NCBI GenBank assembly: GCA_963734965.1
Contig: CAVTJK010000003.1
Location: forward strand, 1-64,000
Length of the DNA stretch: 64,000 nucleotides
DNA from: UBA4742 sp963734965
GTDB taxonomy: Bacteria; Actinomycetota; Acidimicrobiia; Acidimicrobiales; Acidimicrobilacustridaceae
Direction: 5' to 3'
The notes below the pieces were generated by a model. That model saw only the letters and a program-made list of their open reading frames with translations. It searched no databases and was not told the DNA's origin. Positions 53,242 to 60,771 of the stretch are shown one piece after another (positions within the stretch are counted from its first letter, which is position 1; each line of letters opens with the position of its first letter). The position numbers and the translations under genes are program-made.

Positions 53242-53715
53242 ATGGAACAACTTGCCCAACCGAGAACTGAGCCCGGCGACGCCGTCGAGGCGATCAAGCA
53301 GCTCAAGGCGCGGTACTTCCGCACCATGGACACCAAGGACTGGGCCGCCATGCGTCAGGTCTTCACCGACGACGTCATCATCGACACGACGGCGTCGGGC
53401 GGCGTGATCGTCACCGGCGCCGACGAGTTCATGGACTTCCTCGAGGCAGCGCTCGGCGAGGCGGTCACCGTGCACCACGGACACATGCCCGAGATCGAGC
53501 TCACCAGCGCGACGACCGCGACGGGGATCTGGGCGCTGCAAGACCTCATCATCTGGCCCGACGGCACCCGACTGCTCGGCTACGGGCACTACCACGAGAG
53601 CTATCGGCTGGTACGCGACCGATGGTGCATCGCCACCTCGACGCTGACCCGGCTCCACATGGATCTGAAGGCAGAGAGCGGCCAGGACGGGCTGCTCGGC
53701 GACGGGTCGAGTTGA
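53242..53715 (+). CDS. SnoaL-like/NTF2-fold protein
   Basis: 157 residues. EAIKQLKARYFRTMDTKDWA and MRQVFTDDVIIDTTASGGV are the classic opening of the SnoaL/ketosteroid-isomerase-like NTF2 fold; VTVHHGHMPEIELTSATTAT and GYGHYHESYRLVRDRWCIA complete the curved sheet. Members isomerise, hydrolyse or bind small ring compounds; some act as polyketide cyclases. His-Gly-His in VHHGHM is a frequent active-site feature. It sits near the molybdenum hydroxylase and DapB-like genes. ATG 53242 is preferred over the GTG three codons earlier. Confidence 0.82.
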   Translation: MEQLAQPRTEPGDAVEAIKQLKARYFRTMDTKDWAAMRQVFTDDVIIDTTASGGVIVTGADEFMDFLEAALGEAVTVHHGHMPEIELTSATTATGIWALQDLIIWPDGTRLLGYGHYHESYRLVRDRWCIATSTLTRLHMDLKAESGQDGLLGDGSS

Positions 53716-54002
53716 CGACACCGAGCTTCCACCCGGATCTGCGACGAGTCGCGGTCGTTCTCCCTCGCGGCGGCGTCGGCCTCAGAAGCCTGCGCTTGGT
53801 ACGGATGCTGTCAGGACTCGCGCGTCTGCGGCGAGCGCCGGATGTCGATGTCGAAGACTCGAGCCGAGATGGTCAAGGGCTCGGCTCGGTGTCCGACGTG
53901 GGCCACATCCCGGAGTCGCGGTACGAGCTCAGCGAGGCGGCGACGGCGCTCAGCAATTAGCTTGGTCTGGTCGAATGAACACGGACGTGGAGTGGGTTCT
54001 CT

Positions 54003-54347
54003 ATGGCTGACTCAGCGATCGAGCCGACCGTGCGCCCCAGCGGTGATGGGTGCGTCGAATGCCTGGATACCGGTGGGTGGTGGTTCCATCTGCGGCGCTG
54101 TGCCGAGTGCGGCCACATCGGGTGTTGCGATTCCTCGCCCGCACAACATGCGAGCGGTCACGCCCGAGGGACGGGCCATTGGATCATCAGGAGCTTCGAA
54201 CCTGGCGAGGACTGGTACTACGACTACCAGTCGAACCGGATGGCTGAGGGCCCGCCGCTCGCTCCGCCCCAACACCACCCGCTCACCCAGCCGACCCCCG
54301 GGCCGGCGGGGAAGGTGCCTCACGACTGGGAGCTACACCTCCACTAG
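54003..54347 (+). CDS. UBP-type zinc-finger protein
   Basis: 114 residues. The zinc finger (zf-UBP) shows CVECLDTGGWWFHLRRCAEC, then GHIGCCDSSPAQHASGHARG and GHWIIRSFEPGEDWYYDY. This fold binds ubiquitin C-termini in eukaryotes; bacterial versions are common in actinobacteria with unknown role. The tail is proline- and histidine-rich (PPLAPPQHHPLTQPTPGP). The 290 bp before it contain nothing I can assign. It converges with the aldo/keto reductase gene, 25 bp apart. Confidence 0.8.
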   Translation: MADSAIEPTVRPSGDGCVECLDTGGWWFHLRRCAECGHIGCCDSSPAQHASGHARGTGHWIIRSFEPGEDWYYDYQSNRMAEGPPLAPPQHHPLTQPTPGPAGKVPHDWELHLH

Positions 54348-54372
54348 CCCACAGCGGGAGCCCGTTGTCGAG

Positions 54373-55275
54373 CTAGGGAACCGGGGCGATGGGGAAGTGC
54401 CTCCGCAGCTCGGCGCGGGCGGCATCGTCGATGTGGACGCGGGCCGATCCGATGTTCTCGGCCAGATGCTGTCGGGTCCGGGTGCCGGGGATGAGCAGGA
54501 CGTTGGGGGCCAGGTCCAGCAGCCACGCCAGCGCGATCTGCGCCGGGGTCGCATCCAGGCGGGCGCCCAGGTCGACGAGGACGGGACTGGTGAGGATCGC
54601 GTTCTGGACGCCGCGTGGCCAGCCCAACGGGCAGAACGGCACGAACGCGATGCGGCGCAAGGTGCATTCGTGCATGAGCTCGAGCGAGCCCTGGTCGGCG
54701 AGGTTGAACAGGTTCTGCACGCAGACGATCTCGGTCTGGTCGAGCGCTCGGCGCAGGTGTTCTGTCGAGATGTTGCTCAGGCCGATCCCGTCGATCAGTC
54801 CGTCGTTGCGGGCCTGGACGAGCGCGGCGAGCTGCGAGTCGAATCGGCTACCGGGTCCGGATCCGTCCATGAGCCGTAGGTTCACCGCCGCCAGGCGGTC
54901 CAGACCCAGGGTCACGAGGTTCTCCTCGATTCCCGAGCGGAGCTGATCTGGCTCGTCGTAGGGAAGGACGGCACCTGCGTCGTCGCGCCGCGCCGCCACC
55001 TTGCTCACGATCGCCAGGTCGGCAGGATACGGGTACAAGGCGTCGCGGATGACCTCGTTCACGGTTCCGGGCCCGTAGTACTGCGCCGTATCGATGTGGT
55101 TGATGCCGCTGTCGATCGCCGTGCGCAGCACGCGTATCGCTTCGTCGCGGTCTCGCGGCGGCCCGAAGACGTTGTCGCCGGCCAGCTGCATCGCGCCGTA
55201 GCCGATCCGCCTCACCTGGAACCGACCGAGCGTGTATGACCCCGCGGCTTGGAGGTCTGAACCGGAGTCCGTCAT
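54373..55275 (-). CDS. Aldo/keto reductase
   Basis: 300 residues from ATG 55275. TIM-barrel AKR motifs: RIGYGAMQLAGDNVFGPPRD, INHIDTAQYYGPG (catalytic Asp and Tyr), LAIVSKVAARRDDAGA (catalytic Lys) and VLLIPGTRTRQHLAEN (NADPH phosphate-binding loop). The HxxP-type catalytic His region is replaced by NLRLMDGSG, as in some AKR subfamilies. It reduces aldehydes or ketones. It is divergent from the isochorismatase gene, and a TTGCTT-N4-AAGCAT palindrome lies between them, tying it to the MarR regulon. Confidence 0.88.
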   Translation of the reverse strand: MTDSGSDLQAAGSYTLGRFQVRRIGYGAMQLAGDNVFGPPRDRDEAIRVLRTAIDSGINHIDTAQYYGPGTVNEVIRDALYPYPADLAIVSKVAARRDDAGAVLPYDEPDQLRSGIEENLVTLGLDRLAAVNLRLMDGSGPGSRFDSQLAALVQARNDGLIDGIGLSNISTEHLRRALDQTEIVCVQNLFNLADQGSLELMHECTLRRIAFVPFCPLGWPRGVQNAILTSPVLVDLGARLDATPAQIALAWLLDLAPNVLLIPGTRTRQHLAENIGSARVHIDDAARAELRRHFPIAPVP

Positions 55276-55303
55276 GTCGCTCCCCTCATGAGGGCCAAGA
55301 TAG

Positions 55304-55319
55304 TTGCTTGCCAAAGCAT
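55304..55319. promoter_or_regulatory. MarR-type operator, site 1
   Basis: TTGCTTGCCAAAGCAT: arms TTGCTT and AAGCAT with a 4-bp centre and one mismatch, located between the divergent aldo/keto reductase and isochorismatase genes. It matches sites 2 (57411) and 3 (59525). The AT-rich patch around it suits a pair of overlapping promoters. Confidence 0.65.
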
Positions 55320-55372
55320 ATTAGGATCGGTAGCCTCGGATCGGAGGGACATCGCAAGAAGGGGGAACACGT

Positions 55373-56035
55373 GTGAACGAAGATCTGGGTGTTTGGACCT
55401 ACGAAGACTGCGCGCTGGTGCTGATCGACCACCAGAAGGAGATGTTCGAGGTCATTCGCTCCGAGACGAGCGCGGACCTCGTCGAGCTCAACGTCCGCCT
55501 GCTGGCCCGGACGGCCAGGGCTCTCGACCTGCCGATCGTGCTGTCGACCGTCGGCGTCGGCTACGGCTTCAACGGGCCCACGCAACCCGCGATCCTTGCC
55601 GACCTGCCTGGCCTCGAGCCGATCGATCGGACCTCGATGAACGCCTTCGAGGATCAGACGTTCCGCGAGGCGGTGGCGGCGACGGGGCGCAAGCGGCTGA
55701 TCATCGCTGGACTGCACACCGAGATCTGCCTCACCTTCGCCACGGTCCAGGCCCTGAAGGACGGCTATGACGTCATGATCGTCACCGACGCCGTCGGCGG
55801 CCGCTCACAGACCGCGCACCGGACGGGAATCGAGCGGCTCTCACACGCCGGCGCGGTCCCGAGCACGGCCCTCGCCGTCAACACCGAGCTGTTCCGCGAC
55901 TGGGCGTCGCCGCAGGCCGGACCGGCCCGAGACGTCATCTACTGGTACTTCACCGAGGTCTCGAAGCTGACCAACGAGGTCGGCGTCGCCGAAGCGGAGA
56001 AGAAGGCTGCGCTCGAGCTGCAAGGCGCTCACTAG
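55373..56035 (+). CDS. Isochorismatase-family hydrolase
   Basis: 220 residues from GTG 55373. The catalytic triad of cysteine-hydrolase members is visible: Asp19 in ALVLIDHQKEM, Lys108 in GRKRLIIAG and Cys119 in GLHTEICLTFATV. The family includes nicotinamidases, carbamoylases and similar amidases. RSMNAFED-type residues at 87-96 and VGGRSQTAHRTG near the end match the group often annotated as hydrolases of unknown amides. First gene of a run with an alpha/beta hydrolase (4-bp gap) and a Ddn-like reductase, behind MarR operator site 1. Confidence 0.88.
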   Translation: MNEDLGVWTYEDCALVLIDHQKEMFEVIRSETSADLVELNVRLLARTARALDLPIVLSTVGVGYGFNGPTQPAILADLPGLEPIDRTSMNAFEDQTFREAVAATGRKRLIIAGLHTEICLTFATVQALKDGYDVMIVTDAVGGRSQTAHRTGIERLSHAGAVPSTALAVNTELFRDWASPQAGPARDVIYWYFTEVSKLTNEVGVAEAEKKAALELQGAH

Positions 56036-56039
56036 ATCC

Positions 56040-56942
56040 ATGAGCAAACAGCAGCAAACTGCATTGATGGCCACGTTGGGCCAGGGGTCGCTCGACCTGG
56101 GAGCCGACGTCGGCACCATGAGAGCGGCGTTCAACGACCTCATGGCGCGCGTCCCGATCGCCAGCGATGTCGAGCACCTGCCGGTGACGATCGGCGGTGT
56201 GGACGCGGTGGACGTCACCATTCGAGGCATCGACACGGCCAACACGATCTTGTACTTCCACGGTGGTGTCTATGTCATCGGTTCGGCGGCGTCATCGGTG
56301 CCGTTGGTGAGCGATCTGGCCCGGCGAGCGCAGGCGAAGGCGGTGACGGTCGACTACCGCCTGGCGCCCGAGAACCCGTACCCGGCGGCGGTCGACGACG
56401 CCCGCGCCGCCTACGAGGGACTGCTCGCCCAGGGCGTTGACGCCGGCCAGATCGCGTTCGCCGGCGAATCGGCCGGTGGTGGGCTGGCGGTGGCCACGCT
56501 CCTCGCGCTGAGGGACGCGGGCCGACCGCTGCCCAGCAGCGCGTTCCTGATGTCGCCCTATGCCGACCTGACCTTGGCCGGCGAGACGATCCAGGCGAAC
56601 CAGGCGATCGATCCGATCCTCACACCTGACGGGCTCCGTCTCCGAGTGCCGGACTACGTAGGGGGTGCAGATGCATCTGACCCGCAGATCAGCCCGATCT
56701 TCGCCGATCTCAGCGGGCTGCCACCGCTGTTGATCCAAGTGGGTTCCCACGAGATCCTGCTCAGCGATGCGCTGCGCTTGGCCGGTCGGGCCGCGATCGA
56801 CGAGGTGCCCGTCACCCTCGAGGTCACCCCAGGCGTCCCCCACGTCTTCCAGGGCTTCGCCGCAGTGCTCGACGAGGGGGATGCCGCGCTCGACCGAGCG
56901 TCGACGTTCCTCGAGACGCAGTTCGCAGCGAGGCAACCATGA
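56040..56942 (+). CDS. Alpha/beta hydrolase, hormone-sensitive-lipase type
   Basis: 300 residues. The oxyanion motif HGGVYVIGSA follows ILYF, VDYRLAPENPYPAAVDD is family-typical, and the nucleophile Ser lies in FAGESAGGGLAVA. The catalytic Asp is in GSHEILLSDALRLA and the His in GVPHVFQGF. It hydrolyses small carboxyl esters or lactones in the cytoplasm; no signal peptide. The 3' end overlaps the next gene's start (ATGA), so it is translated together with the Ddn-like protein. Confidence 0.9.
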   Translation: MSKQQQTALMATLGQGSLDLGADVGTMRAAFNDLMARVPIASDVEHLPVTIGGVDAVDVTIRGIDTANTILYFHGGVYVIGSAASSVPLVSDLARRAQAKAVTVDYRLAPENPYPAAVDDARAAYEGLLAQGVDAGQIAFAGESAGGGLAVATLLALRDAGRPLPSSAFLMSPYADLTLAGETIQANQAIDPILTPDGLRLRVPDYVGGADASDPQISPIFADLSGLPPLLIQVGSHEILLSDALRLAGRAAIDEVPVTLEVTPGVPHVFQGFAAVLDEGDAALDRASTFLETQFAARQP

Positions 56943-57367
56943 GCGACCCGCTCGATTGGAACGCGAAGACCATCGCGGAGTTCCGCGCCAACGAGGGCAA
57001 GGTCGGTGGGACCTTCGAGGGTGCTCCGATGGTCCTCGTGCATCACCACGGCCGCAAGACCGATCGCGAGTACCTCACCCCGATGATGTACCTCCCGCAC
57101 GACACCGACCATGACCGCCTCTACGTCTTCGCAACCAAGGGGGGAGCACCCACCAACCCCGACTGGTACTACAACCTGACCGCGGCCGGTGACGGCACGG
57201 TCGAACGCGGAACCGACACCTACGAGGTGACCGTCCGCGAATTGGCCGGTGCCGAACGCGACCGCATCTACGCCGAGCAGGCGCAGCGCTATCCAGGCTT
57301 CGCCGAGTACGCGCGTCAAACCGCCGGGGTCCGCACCATTCCGGTGCTCGAGCTGAAGCGGGCGTAG
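56939..57367 (+). CDS. F420-dependent (Ddn-like) nitroreductase family protein
   Basis: 142 residues. Deazaflavin-dependent nitroreductase features: MVLVHHHGRKTDREYLTPMM and KGGAPTNPDWYYNLTA, then QRYPGFAEYARQTA and a terminal IPVLELKRA. The family reduces or binds F420-linked substrates and is restricted largely to actinobacteria and relatives. The start overlaps the upstream hydrolase stop. A 28-codon remnant of a paralogue's N-terminus lies at 59639. Its role here may be reduction of an unsaturated or quinone-like intermediate. Confidence 0.88.
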   Translation: MSDPLDWNAKTIAEFRANEGKVGGTFEGAPMVLVHHHGRKTDREYLTPMMYLPHDTDHDRLYVFATKGGAPTNPDWYYNLTAAGDGTVERGTDTYEVTVRELAGAERDRIYAEQAQRYPGFAEYARQTAGVRTIPVLELKRA

Positions 57368-57410
57368 CCAACGGCACTGGAACCAGTCGGGGCGGTTGAA
57401 GGTCCCAGGA

Positions 57411-57426
57411 TTGCTTGGCGAAGCAA
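57411..57426. promoter_or_regulatory. MarR-type operator, site 2 (perfect palindrome)
   Basis: TTGCTTGGCGAAGCAA has perfect 6-bp arms and a 4-bp centre and lies 15 bp before the MarR start codon, so binding would block the gene's own expression. Sites 1 and 3 at 55304 and 59525 are one-mismatch variants. Confidence 0.7.
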
Positions 57427-57441
57427 AGTACCTTCGAAGGC

Positions 57442-57924
57442 ATGGCCACCGTCGAGCCGCTCTCTTCGAGCGAGGAAGAGCTGTGGCGCGCCGTGATGCG
57501 AATCGTCAAGGTCATCCCGCGGCATCTGGACGCCGACCTGGCCCGAGGCGCCGGCCTGACGGCCAGCGAGTACACGACGATCATGCATCTGTCCGAAGCG
57601 CCCAACCGCGAGCTGCGGATGGCCGACCTCGCGGCCGCCACCGACCTGTCGGCGAGCCGGATGACTCGTCTGGTGGACGATCTCCAATCGCGGGGCCTGG
57701 TGACGAAGACGGCGAGCTCGTCCGACGCTCGGGGCAACGTGGCCAGGCTCACGCCTCGAGGTATGGCCAAGCTGAAGTCCGCGTGGCCGGTCCACCTGGC
57801 CAGCGTTCGCCGCCGCTTCTTCGACAGCATCGATGCCGCCGCCGTCCCGGGGGTCGCGAAAGCCTTGGCCGAGGTGGCCGACCACCTCGAGGACACGGCG
57901 GGCGAACCACGGGTGGGGCGGTAG
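57442..57924 (+). CDS. MarR-family transcriptional regulator
   Basis: 160 residues from ATG 57442. Winged-helix MarR features: AGLTASEYTTIMHLSEAPNR, then ELRMADLAAATDLSASRMTR (recognition helix), LVDDLQSRGLVTKTASSSDA and RGNVARLTPRGMAKL forming the wing. It is intact and appears between two transcription units. A perfect palindrome overlaps its promoter, and matching sites precede the isochorismatase and SDR units, so it is probably a local repressor released by the compound being degraded. The inducer is unknown. Confidence 0.9.
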   Translation: MATVEPLSSSEEELWRAVMRIVKVIPRHLDADLARGAGLTASEYTTIMHLSEAPNRELRMADLAAATDLSASRMTRLVDDLQSRGLVTKTASSSDARGNVARLTPRGMAKLKSAWPVHLASVRRRFFDSIDAAAVPGVAKALAEVADHLEDTAGEPRVGR

Positions 57925-58094
57925 GGCCTCCCGGATGTGGCATTTCGACAGTCCTCGGGCGACGAGGGTCGTATCATCTCGCGGGTGATCCCTGCCGTCG
58001 TCGACCCCATCACGAGAACGGCAACAACGGAGTGGTGTTGCGCTGTGTTCCAGACGCTCCGCCGGCTGCCACCCGCCGTGTCAGGCCTCGCACC

Positions 58095-59501
58095 GTGACG
58101 ACGATCGAGACCGACTACCTCGTCGTCGGCGCGGGCGCATCCGCGCTCGCCTTCACCGATGCCCTGCTCAGGAACGCCGACGTCGAGGTGGTCATGGTCG
58201 ACCGACGGTCCCGACCCGGCGGTCATTGGAACGACGCCTACCCCTTCGTCCGCCTCCACCAGCCCTCGGCCAGCTACGGCGTGAACTCCCGGACCCTCGG
58301 CGATGACACCATCGACCTGACGGGCCCAAACGCCGGCTTCTACGAGCGGGCGACTGGTGTCGAGATCTGTGAGTACTTCGGTCAGGTGCTCGAGCATGAT
58401 CTGCTCGATTCGGGTCGTGTCCGGTTCTTCCCGATGTGCGACTACGTCGGCGATGGTGGCGGAGTGCACGCCTTCGAATCGCGGCTCACCGGGGCCACGA
58501 CGACGGTCGGCGTGCGCCGCAGAGTCGTCGACACGACCTACCTCGAGTGCTCGGTGCCCGCGACCCACCGCCCGTCGTTCTCGTCGGACGGGGATGCGTC
58601 TGTCATCCCGGTCGGCGAGCTCACGTCGGTGGCCGCACCACCGTCCGGATTCACCATCCTCGGCTCCGGGAAGACCGCGATGGACGCCTGCACCTGGCTC
58701 CTCGAGAACGGTGTCGACCCCGACCAGATCCGTTGGGTCCGACCGCGCGAGCCGTGGCTGGTGGACCGCTCGTCGGTGCAGCCGCTCGATCTGCTCGGCT
58801 CGACGATCGAGGGGTTCGCGGCGTCGGTCGAGGTTCTGGCCGGTGCCGAATCGATGCCCGACCTGTTCGCCGGACTCGAGTCGTCAGGGCAGCTCATGCG
58901 GCTCGACCCCAACACCGAGGCCACCATGTTCCGCGGAGCCATCGTCAGCCGGAGTGAGCACGAAGGACTCCAGCAGGTCGAGCGGGTGGTGCGCAAAGGT
59001 CATGTCGTTCACATCGGAGCCGATCGCATCGCGATGACCAACGGCGAGGTCCCCACGACCCGCGACGAGTTGCACGTCGATTGCACCGCTCGAGGTCTGG
59101 GCGCCGCTGTCGCCCGACCGATCTTCGAGGAGGATCGCATCACCCTCCAGTCGTTGACGGGTGGATTCACGACTTACAACGCCGCTCTGATCGGCTTCGT
59201 CGAAGCCTCTCGCGACGATGACACCGAGAAGAACCGTCTTTGCCCTCCCACGGCTCCGCCGACCGCCCCAGTCGACTGGGTCTCCTTCTATCGCAGCATC
59301 CTTGACACCAGTGGGCTGCACGGCGCCGAACCCGATCTCGCCGCCTTCCAGGACGAGGCCCGCCTCAGCCTCACACGTGGCCTGTCGGCCCGATTCGGCG
59401 AGCCGCAGGTCCTTGCTGCGGTCGAGCGTTGGACGATCCACGCCGATGACGCGCTCCGCAACGCCGACCGGCTTCTCGCGTCAGCGCCGCAGACACCCTG
59501 A
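58095..59501 (+). CDS. FAD/NAD(P)-binding oxidoreductase
   Basis: 468 residues from GTG 58095. TDYLVVGAGASALAFTDALL is the FAD-binding Rossmann motif, then VDRRSRPGGHWNDAYPFVRL, HQPSASYGVNSRTL and a second nucleotide motif FTILGSGKTAMDACTWLLEN. The pattern resembles the flavin-containing monooxygenase-like group (GGHW segment) but the FxGxxxHxxxY signature is not evident. It may oxidise a ring or sulfur/nitrogen centre. It lies between the MarR gene and operator site 3. The 170-bp gap before it contains no convincing site; its own promoter is unclear. Confidence 0.85.
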   Translation: MTTIETDYLVVGAGASALAFTDALLRNADVEVVMVDRRSRPGGHWNDAYPFVRLHQPSASYGVNSRTLGDDTIDLTGPNAGFYERATGVEICEYFGQVLEHDLLDSGRVRFFPMCDYVGDGGGVHAFESRLTGATTTVGVRRRVVDTTYLECSVPATHRPSFSSDGDASVIPVGELTSVAAPPSGFTILGSGKTAMDACTWLLENGVDPDQIRWVRPREPWLVDRSSVQPLDLLGSTIEGFAASVEVLAGAESMPDLFAGLESSGQLMRLDPNTEATMFRGAIVSRSEHEGLQQVERVVRKGHVVHIGADRIAMTNGEVPTTRDELHVDCTARGLGAAVARPIFEEDRITLQSLTGGFTTYNAALIGFVEASRDDDTEKNRLCPPTAPPTAPVDWVSFYRSILDTSGLHGAEPDLAAFQDEARLSLTRGLSARFGEPQVLAAVERWTIHADDALRNADRLLASAPQTP

Positions 59502-59524
59502 GGCGCGGGCGAGCACAAAGTAAC

Positions 59525-59540
59525 TTGCTTGCCGACGCAA
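59525..59540. promoter_or_regulatory. MarR-type operator, site 3
   Basis: TTGCTTGCCGACGCAA (arms TTGCTT/ACGCAA, one mismatch) lies 24 bp after the oxidoreductase stop and upstream of the Ddn remnant and the SDR gene. Same 16-bp layout as sites 1 and 2. Confidence 0.6.
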
Positions 59541-59638
59541 ACAGGATCGAGTAGCGTCAGGCGCGCGCACGCCTGGTGGCCCGCCCGTGTCGCACCGCCC
59601 GAGCGCGTGCCCCCAACCGTGAACGACAGGAGCTCGAC

Positions 59639-59725
59639 ATGAGCGACGCGGTCGACCGGAACGCGAAGGCCATCGCGGACCTCCGAGCGGACGAGGGCGG
59701 GGTTGGCGAACACAGGCGGACGTAG
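59639..59725 (+). pseudogene. 28-codon remnant of a Ddn-like nitroreductase
   Basis: An ATG with AGGAG upstream opens MSDAVDRNAKAIADLRADEG and reaches a stop after EHRRT. It parallels the first 24 residues of the intact gene at 56939 (MSDPLDWNAKTIAEFRANEG) with conservative changes. Everything after the helix is missing, so it is a truncated paralogue left between operator site 3 and the SDR gene. It may now act as a short leader peptide. Confidence 0.7.
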
Positions 59726-59776
59726 CCCACGTCCGTAGGACAAAGGACGGCTCCTGCCCGTCCGGAAGGGTGATCC

Positions 59777-60472
59777 ATGGCGCAATCCGCACCGATCGAT
59801 GGTCCGACAATCGATCCACGCCACCTCTTGATCGTGGGAGCCGGTCCTGGGGTCGGAGGTAGCGTCGCCCGTCGGTTTGGCGAGGGTGGCTACCACGTCA
59901 CCCTCCTGGCCCGCAGTGCCGACGGCCTCGGCAACCTGGCGAAGGGTCTGGTCGACACGGGCGCTGTCGTCGACATCCTGACCGCCGACGCCGGTGACCC
60001 CGACGGCCTCCGCGACGTGCTCGCCTCTGTCTACGAGCGTCGCGAGGCGCCTGGTGTGTTGGTGTACAACGCGGCGCAGGGCACCCCCGACTCGCTGCTG
60101 GGCAGTGGCGTCGGCGATCTGCACCAGGCCTACGACGTCGACGTGGTCAGCGCCATCGCGGCGGTGCAGGCGGCCGCGCCCGCGATGCGGGCCGCCGGCG
60201 TCGGCACGATCCTCTTCACCGGCGGTGGCTTCGCCGACCACCCCGTCCCCGCGCTGGCGACCCTCTCGCTCGGGAAAGCCGCGCTGCGGTCGGCGGCCAC
60301 CATCCTCGGTGCCGAGCTGGCCGAAGATGCGACACGCATCGCCACCGTCACCATCGCCGGGCAAGTGGCACGCGGCACGCCCTTCGATCCCGATCGGATT
60401 GCGGAGAGGTTCTGGCAGATCGTGCAATCAAGCGACGACTGGCAGAGCGAGTTCCGCTTCGAAGGAGCCTGA
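59777..60472 (+). CDS. Atypical SDR lacking catalytic Tyr
   Basis: 231 residues. The Rossmann motif is LLIVGAGPGVGGSVARRFGE and LVYNAAQGTP matches NNAG. Where SDRs carry the catalytic Ser and Tyr-x-x-x-Lys, this one has TILFTGGGFADHP and ATLSLGKAALRSAA: Lys is kept but Tyr is Leu and Ser is Gly. This divergent subfamily is seen in several bacteria, so it is not a local mutation, but the chemistry is unclear. It could be a reductase with a different acid or a cofactor-binding regulator. The gene lies behind MarR operator site 3. Confidence 0.8.
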   Translation: MAQSAPIDGPTIDPRHLLIVGAGPGVGGSVARRFGEGGYHVTLLARSADGLGNLAKGLVDTGAVVDILTADAGDPDGLRDVLASVYERREAPGVLVYNAAQGTPDSLLGSGVGDLHQAYDVDVVSAIAAVQAAAPAMRAAGVGTILFTGGGFADHPVPALATLSLGKAALRSAATILGAELAEDATRIATVTIAGQVARGTPFDPDRIAERFWQIVQSSDDWQSEFRFEGA

Positions 60473-60530
60473 TCCGGCGCCGTCGAGCTGAACCGTCGGG
60501 ACCGGCCGACGACGAGGGGGATGCGGGCCG

Positions 60531-60617
60531 GTGACTTACCAAGCGATCGAGAGCTACGGCCTCATCGGCGACATGCAGACCGCGGCACTGATCGGGACGA
60601 ACGGGTCGCTCGATTGG
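60531..60617 (+). pseudogene. N-terminal remnant of a GH15 glucoamylase-like gene
   Basis: GTG 60531 opens VTYQAIESYGLIGDMQTAAL followed by GTNGSLDW, the characteristic N-terminus of GH15 trehalase/glucoamylase-like proteins (about 600 residues normally). Similarity stops at the Trp; the following WRDVLRSPASS has no family match. The remaining 150 bp to the next gene contain nothing assignable. It is a deletion remnant or an assembly join. Confidence 0.65.
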
Positions 60618-60771
60618 CGTGACGTGCTCCGGAGTCCGGCATCCTCGGCGGGGGAGGCGCCGCGATCGTCGGTCGGGTGTCCGACGGTCACTCCGGGCGG
60701 AACCACCCATGTCCCCCGCGAGCATGGGGCGCTTTGGGACGGTCAGCTCGTTCGATGTCCCGTCGCGCCGT

